Assembly: GCF_050624435.1 (NCBI RefSeq)
Contig: NC_134540.1
Location: 105,739,739 to 105,803,738, forward strand
Direction: 5' to 3'
Length of the DNA stretch: 64,000 nt
Origin: Tenrec ecaudatus
Taxonomy: Eukaryota > Chordata > Mammalia > Afrosoricida > Tenrecidae
Shown: positions 43,178 through 53,864 of the stretch, one piece after another
Layout: each line of letters begins with the position of its first letter
Position numbering within the stretch: the first letter of the stretch is position 1
Position numbers and translations under genes: made by a program
The notes under the pieces: model-generated
The model's database searches: none
What the model was told of the DNA's origin: nothing
What the model saw: the letters and a program-made list of their open reading frames with translations, nothing else

Positions 43178-43980
43178 TATGAGGAAACGAGGGGACCACA
43201 TCTGACCTCTGGCTTCCAAGGCTGATTGCCACAACGTAGAGGTCAGACATGCCTTCATCCTCAGTCCCTTTTTACCCTCGTCTGACACCAGTTGTTCCTT
43301 CTGCAGCACTTTCTACCTTTCACCTGGGTCCTATAGTTCATGGCAGGGGCTACACAGAACTTACAGAAAATACATAGGATTATGGAGTTTTGTTAGGGAA
43401 GCAAGCAGGGTACAATTCGGGTGAGAAATACTCAGGCTGCATTTGTTGAGTCAGGACAGTTGCTTCTTTGCTATACCCATAGATGGTCCTCTCTTTGACC
43501 TTCAGCATCTTAAGGCTCCTGTTAAATGCCCAAAGGGCATGCCACTCCACTATGAAAGTGTCAGCCCAAAGGTGTCTAGCTCCAGTTCCATGAGTCAGCA
43601 AACTTAGCTCTTCCAATTAAGTGCCTAAAGGTACCCCGACTCCATGAGCCAGCCTTCTGTCTCCAAATACTCAGTTTTACTTGTTCTGTGGGCTATGAGG
43701 TCCCCTGTTCTCTCAAGCTCTGGCTCCTGGTTCTGCTGCTATTGATGTGCCACTTCTCTGTTGTCAAAGCTGTCTCCTGGATTAAGGAGGTTCAATGTAC
43801 AGGGATCTCGGGGTCCAAAAGATGTGCTCCACTCCTGACTCTCCTCTCTTGTTTGTAGTGAGATACTGCACCTGCTTCTGAGATGACTGGCTTTGTACCC
43901 ATCAGGTGGCAATCACAGTGAACCTTGTTAGCTGTTGATCACAGATGAATCTTATAATTCAATCAGTATCTTCCCTCACT
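43178..43980 (+). repeat. Unclassified interspersed repeat, copy 2 (longer)
   Basis: GAGGGGACCACATCTGACCT and AGAGGTCAGACATGCCTTCA match copy 1 at 20765 in order and spacing. The remainder (for example TAGGGAAGCAAGCAGGGTAC) is present only here. The right boundary is a guess. An LTR origin is possible; no target duplication was found. Confidence 0.45.
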
Positions 43981-44185
43981 TTTTTACGCAGACCTCTGAG
44001 GAAAATGAAGGTCGCTTGGTGAGAGTAACCAAGGCTATGGCTATAAGAGCCACATTCAATACTCCACTGCATTGCAGCCTATGGAGAGCGTCCCTAGCAC
44101 TTTATAACTTGAACAACCAGTACACTCCTAATGGACTTGAAAGGATCATCCTCTGGGAATATGGGAGCCCCGGCGGTGCAGTAGG

Positions 44186-44285
44186 AGCCCTCATGGGGCA
44201 TAGTGGGTGCACGTTGGACTGCTAACTGGAAGGTCAGCAGTTCGACACCACCAGGCAGAGGTTCTGAGGGAGAATGGTAGGGCTT
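44186..44285 (+). repeat. AfroSINE 5' part, cut by a LINE
   Basis: GGAGCCCTCATGGGGCATAG head and GGTCAGCAGTTCGACACCAC as B box, then GGTAGGGCTTTC, where the LINE begins. The rest resumes at about 45216. Confidence 0.88.
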
Positions 44286-45215
44286 TCTTTTTCTTTTTTT
44301 AAAAATCTTTTTATTGGGGCTCATACAACTCTTACCACAATCCTTACATACATCAATTGAGTAAAGCACTCTTATTATATATTCGTTGCCCTCGTCATTC
44401 TCAAAATTCGCCTTCCACTTGGGTTCCTGGAATCAGCTCAGTTTCCTTTTTTTCCCCTCCCCTCCCCCTCCCTCCCTGCTCCCCTCTTCCGCCTGCACCC
44501 TTAATAGTTTATAAATAATTATTTTATCTTATCTTACACTGCCCGGCATCTCCCCTCACTCACCTTCCCATTGCCCATCTCCCAGAGAGGAGGTTACACA
44601 TACATCCCCAAGATCGGTTCTCCCTTTCTATACCCCCTTCCCTCCAGGTGTCGCCACTCCCACTGCTGGTGTTGAGGGGTTCATCCGTCCTAGATTCCCT
44701 GTGTCTCCAGATCCCTACTGCACCGCTGTGCATCCTCTGGTCTAACCAGGTCCGCAAGGTAGAAAGGTTTTATCTATACTTCATCCACATATCATATAAT
44801 TCAGCAGTTCAACCATATCAGGAAGAGTTGTACAATCTTTACTACATAATCAATTTCAGAACATCTTCTTTGTTCCCATACTCATCGTTAGCCATGTATT
44901 TTTCGTAAATTTTGGCAAAAATTATACACAAGAGAACATTCTCCAGTCCAACAACTTCTACATGCATAATTCATTGCCATTGATTAGACCCTCCGTGTTT
45001 CAACCATTATTGTCATCTCTCTCCGAATTGTTCCACCACTAAAATGAACTCAGTGTCCCTAAGCACAAACTCCTTCACCCGCGATAGCCATAGGTCACAT
45101 TTGACTTCTTTTTTTTTCAGTAGTTTTCTCGCATGTCATACACTCCCATTGTTAAATCGCTTTTTGAAAGAGTTGTATATGCATCATCACAATCAGCTGT
45201 AATGCTCCCTCCCAC
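44286..45215 (-). repeat. LINE 3' end inserted in an AfroSINE
   Basis: Antisense. Poly-T, AATCTTTTTATTGGGGCTCA, CAATCCTTACATACATCAAT, GAGGAGGTTACACATACATC and on to TTCAGCAGTTCAACCATATC. About 930 bases. The word GGGCTTTCT occurs on both sides (about 44280 and 45229), matching a target duplication at the SINE break. Confidence 0.83.
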
Positions 45216-45285
45216 CCCTGAGAAATACTGGGCTTTCTACTCTCTGAAACTCAGGGGAAGCCCTAACTTGTCCCGTGCGTTTGGT
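45216..45285 (+). repeat. AfroSINE 3' part after the LINE
   Basis: GAAATACTGGGCTTTCTACT and CTGAAACTCAGGGG continue the SINE body broken at 44285. The final part is lost. Confidence 0.7.
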
Positions 45286-45291
45286 TTGGGT

Positions 45292-45440
45292 TTGGCGGCT
45301 CAGTGGGTGGAAACCTTGGCTCTCAAACAAAAGATTGCTCGTTGAGCCCATCAGCCACTCCCCAGGAAGATGTAGCACTCTGCTTCCATAAAGACTTGTA
45401 ACCGTGGGCACCTACCCTGTGGGGCCATTCCACTCTGTCT
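45292..45440 (+). repeat. AfroSINE, 3' shortened
   Basis: GGCGGCTCAGTGGGTGGAAA head region, TGCTCGTTGAGCCCATCAGC, ending GGGGCCATTCCACTCTGTC. It meets the next SINE tail to tail. Confidence 0.75.
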
Positions 45441-45626
45441 AACCCAGTGCCATCGAGTCGATTGTTACAGCAGCCCCAGGGAGCCGAGTTGAACTTCTCA
45501 CGAGGGTTTCAGAGACCAGAGATATTTAGGAGAGCAGAACGCTTCATCGCTCTCCCTCCGAGTGGCTGGTGGGCTTGAACTGCAGACCTGGCAGTGTAAC
45601 ACCTAATACCTAACGCAGTGTTTCTG
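45441..45626 (-). repeat. AfroSINE, tail to tail with the previous copy
   Basis: CAGTGCCATCGAGTCGATTG, CTGGTGGGCTTGAACTGCAG and ACACCTAATACCTAACGC. Confidence 0.85.
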
Positions 45627-45871
45627 ACATTAGATGAGACTGCCTCTCGAGGGTGGGGGTGGCGTAGGGGTGTTGTAATAGCAGATAACTGCACATTATC
45701 CTGGATTGTCGGCTGTAGTATAAAATTGTTGACTTGCTAAGGGGATATCATTATTTTTTCCTGAATAAGTTTGGGAACTTGTGACCTGACTCATTGCATC
45801 ACCAGGGCTCCCGCTGGGCTTGTTCTGAGTCAGACTTGACCCCACGGCAGGGCCTTGCCTTCTGTTTGGTA

Positions 45872-46013
45872 GCCCAGGGTTAGACACTCGGCTGCTAGCC
45901 ACAGGGTTGGCACTTTGAACCCACCAGCGACAAAGCTTTACAGCCGTGGAAACCTAATTGTGGAGTTCTCCCTTTTATAAGCCCACTGTGAGTTGGGATC
46001 GACTTGATGGCAC
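45872..46013 (+). repeat. AfroSINE, internally shortened
   Basis: AGCCCAGGGTTAGACACTCG, TTGGCACTTTGAACCCACCA, TGAGTTGGGATCGACTTGAT. The GAGAAAGA block is missing. A further SINE 3' scrap (TGAGTCAGACTTGACCCCAC) lies at 45826-45860. Confidence 0.8.
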
Positions 46014-46047
46014 TTTTAATTTTTTTAATCTGGGAATGTAGCATGTG

Positions 46048-46230
46048 TGCGATTTGAAAGAGGAGCTGTGATCTACAAGGTCCACAGTTCGAAACCACCT
46101 TCCGCTCCGTGGGATTAAGACGGAGCTTTCTACTCGCGTAAACATGCCCAGTCTTGGAAACCTACAGGGGCAGTTCTCCCCTGCCCTATAGGATCGCTGT
46201 GAGTTGGGATTGACTTGATGACGGGAAGTA
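46048..46230 (+). repeat. AfroSINE, full length
   Basis: GGTCCACAGTTCGAAACCAC B box, AGGATCGCTGTGAGTTGGGA end. In the same orientation as the previous copy. Confidence 0.88.
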
Positions 46231-48009
46231 CTATAAAAAAAGAATGTATCTGTTACATCAGTAGCCTTTCATTGGTTTCCTCAAACTAGACCTGCCGTCT
46301 TCTTGTATGGCCTTCCCCCATGGCCACTAGGCTTCTGGAGGCACTGGCTGCCTGAACAGGCTGCTGCTCTGTTGAGAAAGCGGCAGTTTCTCCTGGACCT
46401 CCTGCTCAGCCAGAGTCCAAGGTGAGAGAGTGAAGGGACCACACGGTGGCGGCACATTCATCTTAACTCAATGTTGCACCTTGCAATTGTTTGCTTCGTG
46501 GTTAGTTTTGACCTCGTTTTTGAATGACAGAGCTGAATAATGACAATTGCGGATAAAACTGCCCTTTGGAACCGGGCACCCAAATGATCGATGGAAACGC
46601 ACCCAGTGCCAGAAGGTACTTCTAACTATTGTTTTTCTTTTTGTTCTGAGCCGTGCACTATTGAGCGGCTCTTAGCAGGTGCCAAGTTAGATTTCAGTGA
46701 TTTGAATTCCACTTTTGGTGCTGATATTGTTATTTTACGAAGTGGGAACTTAAGAGACACTCAGGGACAGAACAGTGGAGGTGCAAGTATAATTATTAAA
46801 AGTGACAATTTCTAGAAAGACCTAGACATGGTGACCTTGTGAGGACGGAAGTGTTGTGTCAGAGCCCCCCTCATCGATCCCAGCTGAGAACCCATCGGAA
46901 ATGTTTGGGAAGGGTACCTCCAGGGAAAGCTGTGTATGAGTCAGGGATATGGGAGCAACACGAAACTAATGGGAAGGATTTGCCTGTAAGGAGCCAGCTG
47001 GCGCTGGGACGGTGTGAGCCAGGCTGCACTGGCTTTCAGTATACGTTCGTCCCCCTCCCCCTTGCTTTTCTTTTCTGTAAGGTGTTTTTATAGTGATCTT
47101 TGTACCGAGGTGATCCACATGTCTACATAGATATTGCATGCGATCTATCAGGAAGGGTCCCCATGACTCCAGGTGACTGCACGATGATGCCCTTGCACGT
47201 GACCTTTGCCAGGCAGGATTGAGCCCACCCCTCGCTGCCCACTGTTGACTATACAGGTTGCTTTCAACTTTTTTCCTTTGCAGTGACAAGCATCTTCGTA
47301 AAACAACTTGTGTTCCTCTCATGTTTCTAAGAGCGGAGTTACCACTCTCAGTGGTTCAAAGGATGGACGTTTCCCTTACTCTTTATTGTGGGTGCTGCTG
47401 GACCTTGGGTGTAGGCCAGTGCGGGCAGGAGGGAGAGGAGGAAGAGGAGGAGGCAGTCGACTTCCAGTCAGGGAGCATTCTTTCTAAGACTTCCTGGAAA
47501 AGGAGGTTCCAGGCTGCTGTTAGTGTATACCAGGAAGTGAAGTGGCTCAGCGTTGGAAACTAACAATACAGGTTACAGGTTTAAAAACAAACAAACAAAT
47601 TTAAGTGAGCGACTTGATTTCTAGCACTGAGGAGTAGTGGGGTATCTAACAAGTTCCCACATCGCTGTCGCGGCCCCATCACAGTTTCAGAGGCTGCACT
47701 TGCCAGTCTGGACCTGGGAGACACTGATTTTAGGGGCTTCACCTGAGAAACGGCACTTAGGGTCAGTATAGTGTTACTGAAGGTATGATACCGGGGCTCG
47801 GAGGATAGAGATGAGATCCCTGTACACCTTTTTCTTATACTTGTATTTACAGTGCAGCGTGTCTGTTACTTCAGTGAGCATGGAACTCCCCATCTGAAAA
47901 AAAAATTCCAGTTTTTTTTTTTTTTAGAGAGGAACCAGAACATAACCAAGTGGTAAAAAAGCAAATAAGCAGTGGAAACAAGGGATGAGGATCAGCAGAC
48001 GCTTCCCCC
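46231..48009. other. Intronic sequence without recognised elements
   Basis: 1.8 kb free of SINE and LINE ends. Poly-A and poly-T tracts lie at 47897-47925. The AG-rich stretch at 47428-47455 yields a run of Glu codons in one frame, which is not evidence of a gene. Confidence 0.45.
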
Positions 48010-48405
48010 AAAGAAGCTGCCTGCCATGGAGTCTGTATCGACTCCCAGCAACCCTGTAGGACAGGTAGAACTGCCCCCTGTGGGTTTCCATGACTGCCAT
48101 TCTTTTAACAAGCTCTTTCAGAGTTTTCTTGGCACACAGTGCAGGCATCATACCATTTAGTAGTTTAAGCAAATTAAGAAGAGTTGTTCAATAATTACCA
48201 CAATCAGATTTCAGAACATTTTCTTCTTTGGTAGCTCCCCGTTGCTACCCAAGCTCTCCTGCCAAGTCCCTAAGTAACTATTAATCCGAAAGAGACTGTA
48301 ACTCTGGACAGGAAAAGAAATCCTCCTTTTTCTCCGGTGGAGTGGCTGGTGGTTTTGAACCGCTGATCTTGCCGTGAGCCCACTTTGCCACCAAGGCTCC
48401 AGGAG
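48010..48405 (-). repeat. AfroSINE split by a LINE fragment
   Basis: The 3' part (48010-48108: CCATGGAGTCTGTATCGACT) and the head part (48286-48405: GGTGGTTTTGAACCGCTGAT, CACCAAGGCTCC) flank a foreign 170-base piece. Confidence 0.85.
48112..48285 (-). repeat. LINE internal fragment within an AfroSINE
   Basis: TTAAGAAGAGTTGTTCAATA, CACAATCAGATTTCAGAACA and TTTTCTTC match the text at about 44820-44870 of the longer LINE copy. It is not the extreme 3' end, and no poly-T is present. Confidence 0.65.
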
Positions 48406-48842
48406 AAACTTGGCGTCCGAGTAACCCACAGTCTGACTCCAGGTTTGGTTCTCACTCCCATACGTAAAAAGTAACGAGAATCTTGCCCAGGGTTCTTTTG
48501 ACTTGGGAGAAAAGAAAACGAAGCAAACGAATAAACTGCGAGGTCCACCATGAAATGGAAACTGGCAACTGTTTTTTTCTAACCCTCTGTGAACCTTTTC
48601 CGGAGCTTTGAAACGCCATGGTGTGCAGCATCAGCGAGAACCGCCTCTGAGCATCAGTGGCCGCTTCGCTTGCCCACTGACGGGGGCCCTTGCCAGGCTG
48701 AGTGTGTGTCCGCCGGGTATTTGGCTAATGAGGAGCCCTGCTGGTGAGTGGCCCTAGTGGGAAGATGAACACGATGTTCCCAGGAGGTGAGCTAAAAGGA
48801 AGGTAAGGGGCATGTTGACTTTGTGTCCAGGTCCACTTTGTA

Positions 48843-49017
48843 GGAGCCCTGCTGGCCCAGTGGCTAAGCGTTTGGCCGCCAATCCAAAGGTTTGTGGTTT
48901 GAACCCCGCCAGGGGCTCAGTGGAAGAAAGACCTGACAGTGTCATTGAAGAAGACAGTGTAGGAGAGCCTGTGGAGCAGTTCTCTGCCACACGGGGCTGC
49001 TGTCGTCCACAGTGATT
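48843..49017 (+). repeat. AfroSINE, well-preserved head
   Basis: GGAGCCCTGCTGGCCCAGTG, AGCGTTTGGCCGCCAATCCA, TTGTGGTTTGAACCCCGCCA. The A and B boxes are near consensus. A short head-only scrap (GGAGCCCTGCTGGTGAGTGG) lies at 48731-48750. Confidence 0.9.
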
Positions 49018-49857
49018 CAAAGCACCCGAGAACAGCACATTTTGTGGGAAAGGCTGTTGGTTAAGGTTGGCACTTCTTGGAACCCCCTAGTCCAAGAAAG
49101 TTTGGCTGTGGAGTTAGTTCGTGTACTGTGTGTTTATTTTTGTTCGAAAGACATGACCATAGAGACAGTCTTAGATCTGAAAATGTTTAAAAGAGAGAAA
49201 AAGGATTCCCTTTCTTTCCTGTTGGCTCAGGCTAGAACCTTGACGGTCATAAACATGCTCATGTGAAAGCTGAGCGGTGGCCGGCGTAGGGCTTGGCCCA
49301 GCTCCACGGTTCTCAGTCTGGTGGCCCTCTGCTGGCACGGTCCTTCACTTTAAGTTGCTCCCGTAGGAAAGTTCAGGGCAATAAAAAGTATATATGTTCT
49401 TTTTTGGGTCCAGAAGCCATACTTTACTTCAAGGGTCAACTGACATGCATCGTAGCTAGCACACCATCCCGGGGAGTGTTAAAGTGTTTGCATTTGTGTC
49501 CAAGCTTGGCTCCCTTTCTGTATTTAGCTCCACTGTACGTGTTGATCTCAGGCACCAGAGAAGGCACAGGGCTCCGGCGTTCTGTGGCCCTGTTTTCTTT
49601 GGTCTCTTAATTATTAAAGATGTAAGAGATTAAACTTTGCCCCACCCAACTTTTAGAGAGGAGAGTTCAGGATGGGTTTTCCCTTAGAGCATACCCTCAT
49701 GAGATACCTTTAAGAAACATGCCTAAAATCTCCAGGGCACACAATGAAATTCAGCCCGAGCTCTTTCTCGTGATACCTGTTATAGTGTCTCGTTTGTGTC
49801 CTTTCCTCCCTCCCCACCTCGTCCATCCTCCTCCTCTTCTCCATCCTCTACCCCCCA
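49018..49857. other. Intronic sequence without recognised elements
   Basis: No repeat landmarks; C-rich at 49800-49860. Nothing coding seen. Confidence 0.4.
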
Positions 49858-50057
49858 GCCCCTGACTCATAATGACCCTACAGGACAGGGTAGAGCTACA
49901 CCTGTAGGTTTTTGAGGCTAACTCTTATTTTTTTTTAGGCTAACTTTTTACAGGAGTAGGAAGCCTCATCTTTTTACTGCGGAACAATTGGTGGTATTGA
50001 ACTGCTGACCTTGTGGTTAGCAGTTCAACTTGTTAACCACCATGCCATTAGAGCTCC
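49858..50057 (-). repeat. AfroSINE
   Basis: CTGACTCATAATGACCCTAC, a small internal duplication of AGGCTAACT (49916 and 49939), GGTATTGAACTGCTGACCTT and the head end ATTAGAGCTCC. Confidence 0.88.
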
Positions 50058-50152
50058 TACTGCTGCCAAGTGGATTTCAGCTCAACTCTTAAGACAAACA
50101 AACCAAAAAACCCACCAACAATCAATTCAAAAATGCACAGGGGGCAGGAGAT

Positions 50153-50322
50153 GGAGCCCTGTTTGCAGCAGGCGCTCGGCAACGAAGCACGGGTTGGTGG
50201 TCAGAACCCACCAGTGGGTCTCCCAGGGCAAGGTCTGGCCATCTGCCCCCATCAAGAGAGCTGAGGACACTGTGGTTCTGTTCCCCTCTGCCATGGTATC
50301 TTTCTGAGCTGACTTGGCTCAT
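50153..50322 (+). repeat. AfroSINE
   Basis: GGAGCCCTGTTTGCAGCAGG head, TGGTGGTCAGAACCCACCAG, end near GAGCTGACTTGGCTC. Confidence 0.82.
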
Positions 50323-51650
50323 GATGCCTAACTACAGTCGGGGCGAGGGGGGAGGGTCACCAATTAAAGGAGTAAATGAGCGTTTAAAGCCAGAGTCTGA
50401 GGTCGGTCTCTGGGTTTAGACTCTAAACAAAAGTGAGTTGGTGTCTGAGTATTTTACTTACACCCGTGGTATTTGATGGAGCCGCGATTCACAGGCCCTT
50501 TGAGGACCACCTCCTCTGTGAACCCTCCCCGCCAGGTACCTCCTGGAATTGTTGAATTGTTCCAAGACAGGTCCTGCAAGGTGTGCACCATTATAATTGC
50601 TGTTTTCCTGAGTATAACTGAGGAGGTTGGCACACTGGGTGTAAAATCCTTTCTTCTTCTTGAAAAACCTCAAAACCAACAAACGACTTCCTCTCCTAAT
50701 CTCCTCTTGGGCAGTGACAGGCTGTGAGGGGGTGTGCAATGTGTGGTGGCCCCCCCAGGCCAGGACCCTCCTACTCACGGCTGATTTGCATCATTTCAGC
50801 AAAACTGGTTGGTGTGCGCCCCACCTCCCCAGGGGAGAAATCCAAAGCAGAGAGAAGCCTCTAGGCTGGTTTCTGTTCCGAGCTGGGCAAACCGGTGTTA
50901 GAACAGGAATCCCTGCCTTTTCCGCCTTTGTTAGACATTTCCTGATCATTTGGCTGCTGCCAGACCAGTTGGCACTGTTTTTGAAAAGGAAGATTCACGT
51001 CATGAGCTCTCTCTTGTAAAGGTCCACAGGCTTGGGTGCTACAGTATAGCTTGTGGGTACTTTTTTTTGTGGGTTGGCATGAATGGTGGGAACTCTCCCA
51101 CCCACCGATTCCCCACCTCCATTTTCTCCTGGGGCTAGACTGCTGCCCTGTCCTGGAAAACATGTGTCGAAGGACATGGAGGCGCATGAGTGTGTGTGTG
51201 ATGTAGCAGCTGTGGTTGATAAACAGGCAGGCGGTGGTGATTCTTTTAGCTTCCCTTGTGCTCATGGTTTTAAAAACTGTACTGCAGTTTTGGGGGAAAT
51301 GTCTGCCTGCTCTTGGTCTTCAATCCATTGTCAATGTGGAAGTGATTTTTAAGGGAGCCCAAAATATGTGTCTTTTTAAAGTTAGCCCAGTTGTTCTCTG
51401 TATTTTCGCAGTTAGCAATAGATTTACTTATTTTTCGGCAAATGCTGTCCTTGGATAAAGTGTTAGTGAGTAGTTATGGTGCATTGCTCTAAGAGAGAGA
51501 ACTACGAAATAATCCCAGTTTTCATAAAGAATGCTCTATTATGGATTTGGGGCTCGCACTTAGTTCTAAGAACAATTGGTTCTGAAGACATGGCCCTTCT
51601 AAATACTTGTCCACATGAAGAGATCACTGAAGACATATGGGTACCATGGT
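50323..51650. other. Intronic sequence without recognised elements
   Basis: 1.3 kb with no recognised repeat or exon. The overlapping frames at 50861-51352 on both strands show no family features. Confidence 0.4.
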
Positions 51651-51651
51651 A

Positions 51652-51722
51652 AAGTGTTATTCACAGCAACCCTATAGCGCAGGGTAGAACTGCCCCTGTG
51701 AGTTTCCGAGTTTCCAAGACAA
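51652..51722 (-). repeat. AfroSINE fragment
   Basis: CAGCAACCCTATAGCGCAGG and AGAACTGCCCCTGTGAGTTT. 3' part only. Confidence 0.75.
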
Positions 51723-51739
51723 CAGGGTTGCCATGTGTT

Positions 51740-53315
51740 GGTCTTCAAACAAGCAGCCATCTAAGGAAGGTAACAGTATCAACTAATTTCCATGAGAATT
51801 ACACCAGCCTGTGTGATCCAAGGATTGTAAATAATAAAATCCCGATCTGAAGGAAGGAATGCTAATAAAAATCTTAAATTCTGAGCAGAAGGCTATGGGT
51901 GACAGTGGAGGCCCAGAGTCCATTTGCAGAGTTCCCACGTGAATCACGCTGATGGTGAATCCCATCTGATAACAGTCCAGGGATATGTATGAGGGGCTAT
52001 CCCACCCCCACCCCCCCAAAAAATAACCCAGAATTTTTTCAAAGCTATGCATTTAATTTTTTTTAACAAAGCAACCTTATCACCTTCCAAGTACTCTCCA
52101 TTAAACTTAATACATTTGTCAAATATGCGATTCCATTCTTGGAAACATTTTTTCAAACTCTTCTGATTGGATGGCTGACTAGTTTTTTCCTTCACCTCTT
52201 TGAGGTCATCAGATTGCTGTCCTTTCATGTCCCTCTTCATTCACAGAAACAAAAACAAGTAGCATGGAGTGAGGTCAGGTGAGTAGGGTGAGTGGGGCGA
52301 GAGGTGGGCTCTTTTTTTTTTTTTGCTCCAAACTGCCACGCGGAGATGGCTGTGTGAGCAGGTGCATTGTCGTGGTACAAAACCAGTCCCCCGTCTGCCA
52401 CAGATCAGGCCTTTATTGCATATTGTTTATGCAATCTTTTCAGAACCTCTAAATAGAAAGCGTGATCAACAATCTGACCTGGTGGAATGAATGCCAAATG
52501 CACTGAGTCTACGTTTTTGCCCATTTGGGAAGTTGATGGATGTCGAGATGAGGTTTGTCATCAATCGACATTTCACCTTTTTTGAAACTAGAAAACCATT
52601 CATACAGGAGTTTTCCCCGTAGCACTGTCCTTGTAAGCTGTGTTCAATATCACAATGGTTTCTGCGGCATTTTTCTAGAGCAGGAAACGAAATTTTACAG
52701 CTGCACACTGTTCTCCTAAATCTCCACATACAAACAAGATTCGAGTGAAACTGCTTTAATGAAAAAATTCACTGTGACCAGGGAGAACCTTCCCAGACAA
52801 CACCACTGGTGCAGAAGCTTAGAGCGAGTTGCTGGATGCTCGCCTAGCAGGGAAAAATGTTCAGTACGAAAGCTCTGCCTAGTGGAGCCCCCCCGCCTCT
52901 TTTGAGGTGGGGGGTACTCCCTCGTATAACCTCGCTATCAGAGACCATTTTAAAGTTGCTTATAGCAGATGTAGTTAGGTTAAAATGTGTGCTGCCTTAT
53001 CATTTGATCCCACATTGACCCACTTGAAAGTTGTTTCCGTTTCTAATATTTTCTGCTTTCTTTCAACTGAGATTTTTCTGTTTTGTCATTGTTTTTTGCT
53101 TCCTTGTGTTTTATATGATTTTCTGTGTGTGAAATCCAGGATTGGTGAATCTATAGAGATAGTAACTGTGTCAGTACTGTATATACTTGAGTAAAAGCCG
53201 ACCCAACTATCAGCTCATTGCGATGAAGACTGCACAGATCTTAATATGCTTGAATGATTAAATCATTTGATATGTGAGCTACATGCCAATAAACCAGTTA
53301 AATAAAAGCATGTTC
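51740..53315 (+). repeat. LINE 3' end split by a mariner
   Basis: Sense. The left part (51740-51987) has CAAGCAGCCATCTAAGGAAG and TACACCAGCCTGTGTGATCC. The right part (52927-53315) resumes GCAGATGTAGTTAGGTTAAA and ends with AATCATTTGATATGTGAGCT and CCAATAAACCAG. Both parts match the copy at 7283-8040 in order. The gap is the mariner at 51990-52924. Confidence 0.8.
51990..52924 (-). mobile_element. Mariner transposon, internally deleted, copy 2
   Basis: The ends are TGAGGGGCTATCCCACCCCC on the left and, complemented, CGAGGGAGTACCCCCCACCT on the right, each next to TA (51988-51989 and 52925-52926), the mariner target. Length is 935. The transposase is on the minus strand: the N-terminal part (52729-52520) and the C-terminal part (from about 52500 leftward) are joined across a gap of about 350 bases at the same place as in the copy at 40908. 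Stops and shifts, including a run of 12 T at 52312-52323, break the frame. Confidence 0.93.
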
Positions 53316-53463
53316 TGCTGTTCCTATCTGGTTGCCATCAGTGGGTGCTAGTTCCGTGTGGACATGTCTGAGGAGGCTGAGATACCACAGGTGCTGGAAA
53401 GCTCACCTCAGCATGCATTACTTTCCTACTGTGTACCAGCCATCCTGGTGCAAGCTTACAAAC

Positions 53464-53662
53464 AAATAAGCAAGAAAAAGGCAGTCGCCAGCCAGTCAGC
53501 GTCATCTCATGGGGACTCATGTGCATCAGAGTGGGACTGTGCTCTGATGGACTTCCAGTGGCTATGATCATTTGAAAGCCAGGGCTTTCTTTCCAGGGGC
53601 CTCTGGGCAGATTCCAACCACCTATCTTGCCCCCAAGCTCCTAACCTTTGTTTCCCGCAGGG
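53464..53662 (-). repeat. AfroSINE, diverged, second subfamily
   Basis: GCCAGCCAGTCAGCGTCATC, AGAGTGGGACTGTGCTCTGA and CCAACCACCTATCTTGCCCC. It resembles the fragment at 61062-61160 in its CATGTGCATCAGAGT block. Confidence 0.7.
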
Positions 53663-53682
53663 CTCAGTGCTGGCTATGGAAC

Positions 53683-53864
53683 CAGCTGACACTGAGTCAC
53701 TTCTGACTCATTGCAAGGCCCCATGGACGGATTAGAATTTGGTTCTGCTGTAGGCTTTCCAAGACTATCCATCTTTCCTGGAGCAGAAAGCCTCCTCATT
53801 CTCCTGGGGAGCATCTCATGCTTTCAGATTGCTAACCAAACGCCCAATGCACAGCAGCTCCCAT
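53683..53864 (-). repeat. AfroSINE, second subfamily
   Basis: CTGAGTCACTTCTGACTCAT, CTTTCCAAGACTATCCATCT and GATTGCTAACCAAACGCCCA. Confidence 0.75.

Noticed and set aside
47258-47563. 101-codon + frame with a Glu run
   Set aside because: The Glu run comes from a GAGGAA tract; no splice or promoter support.
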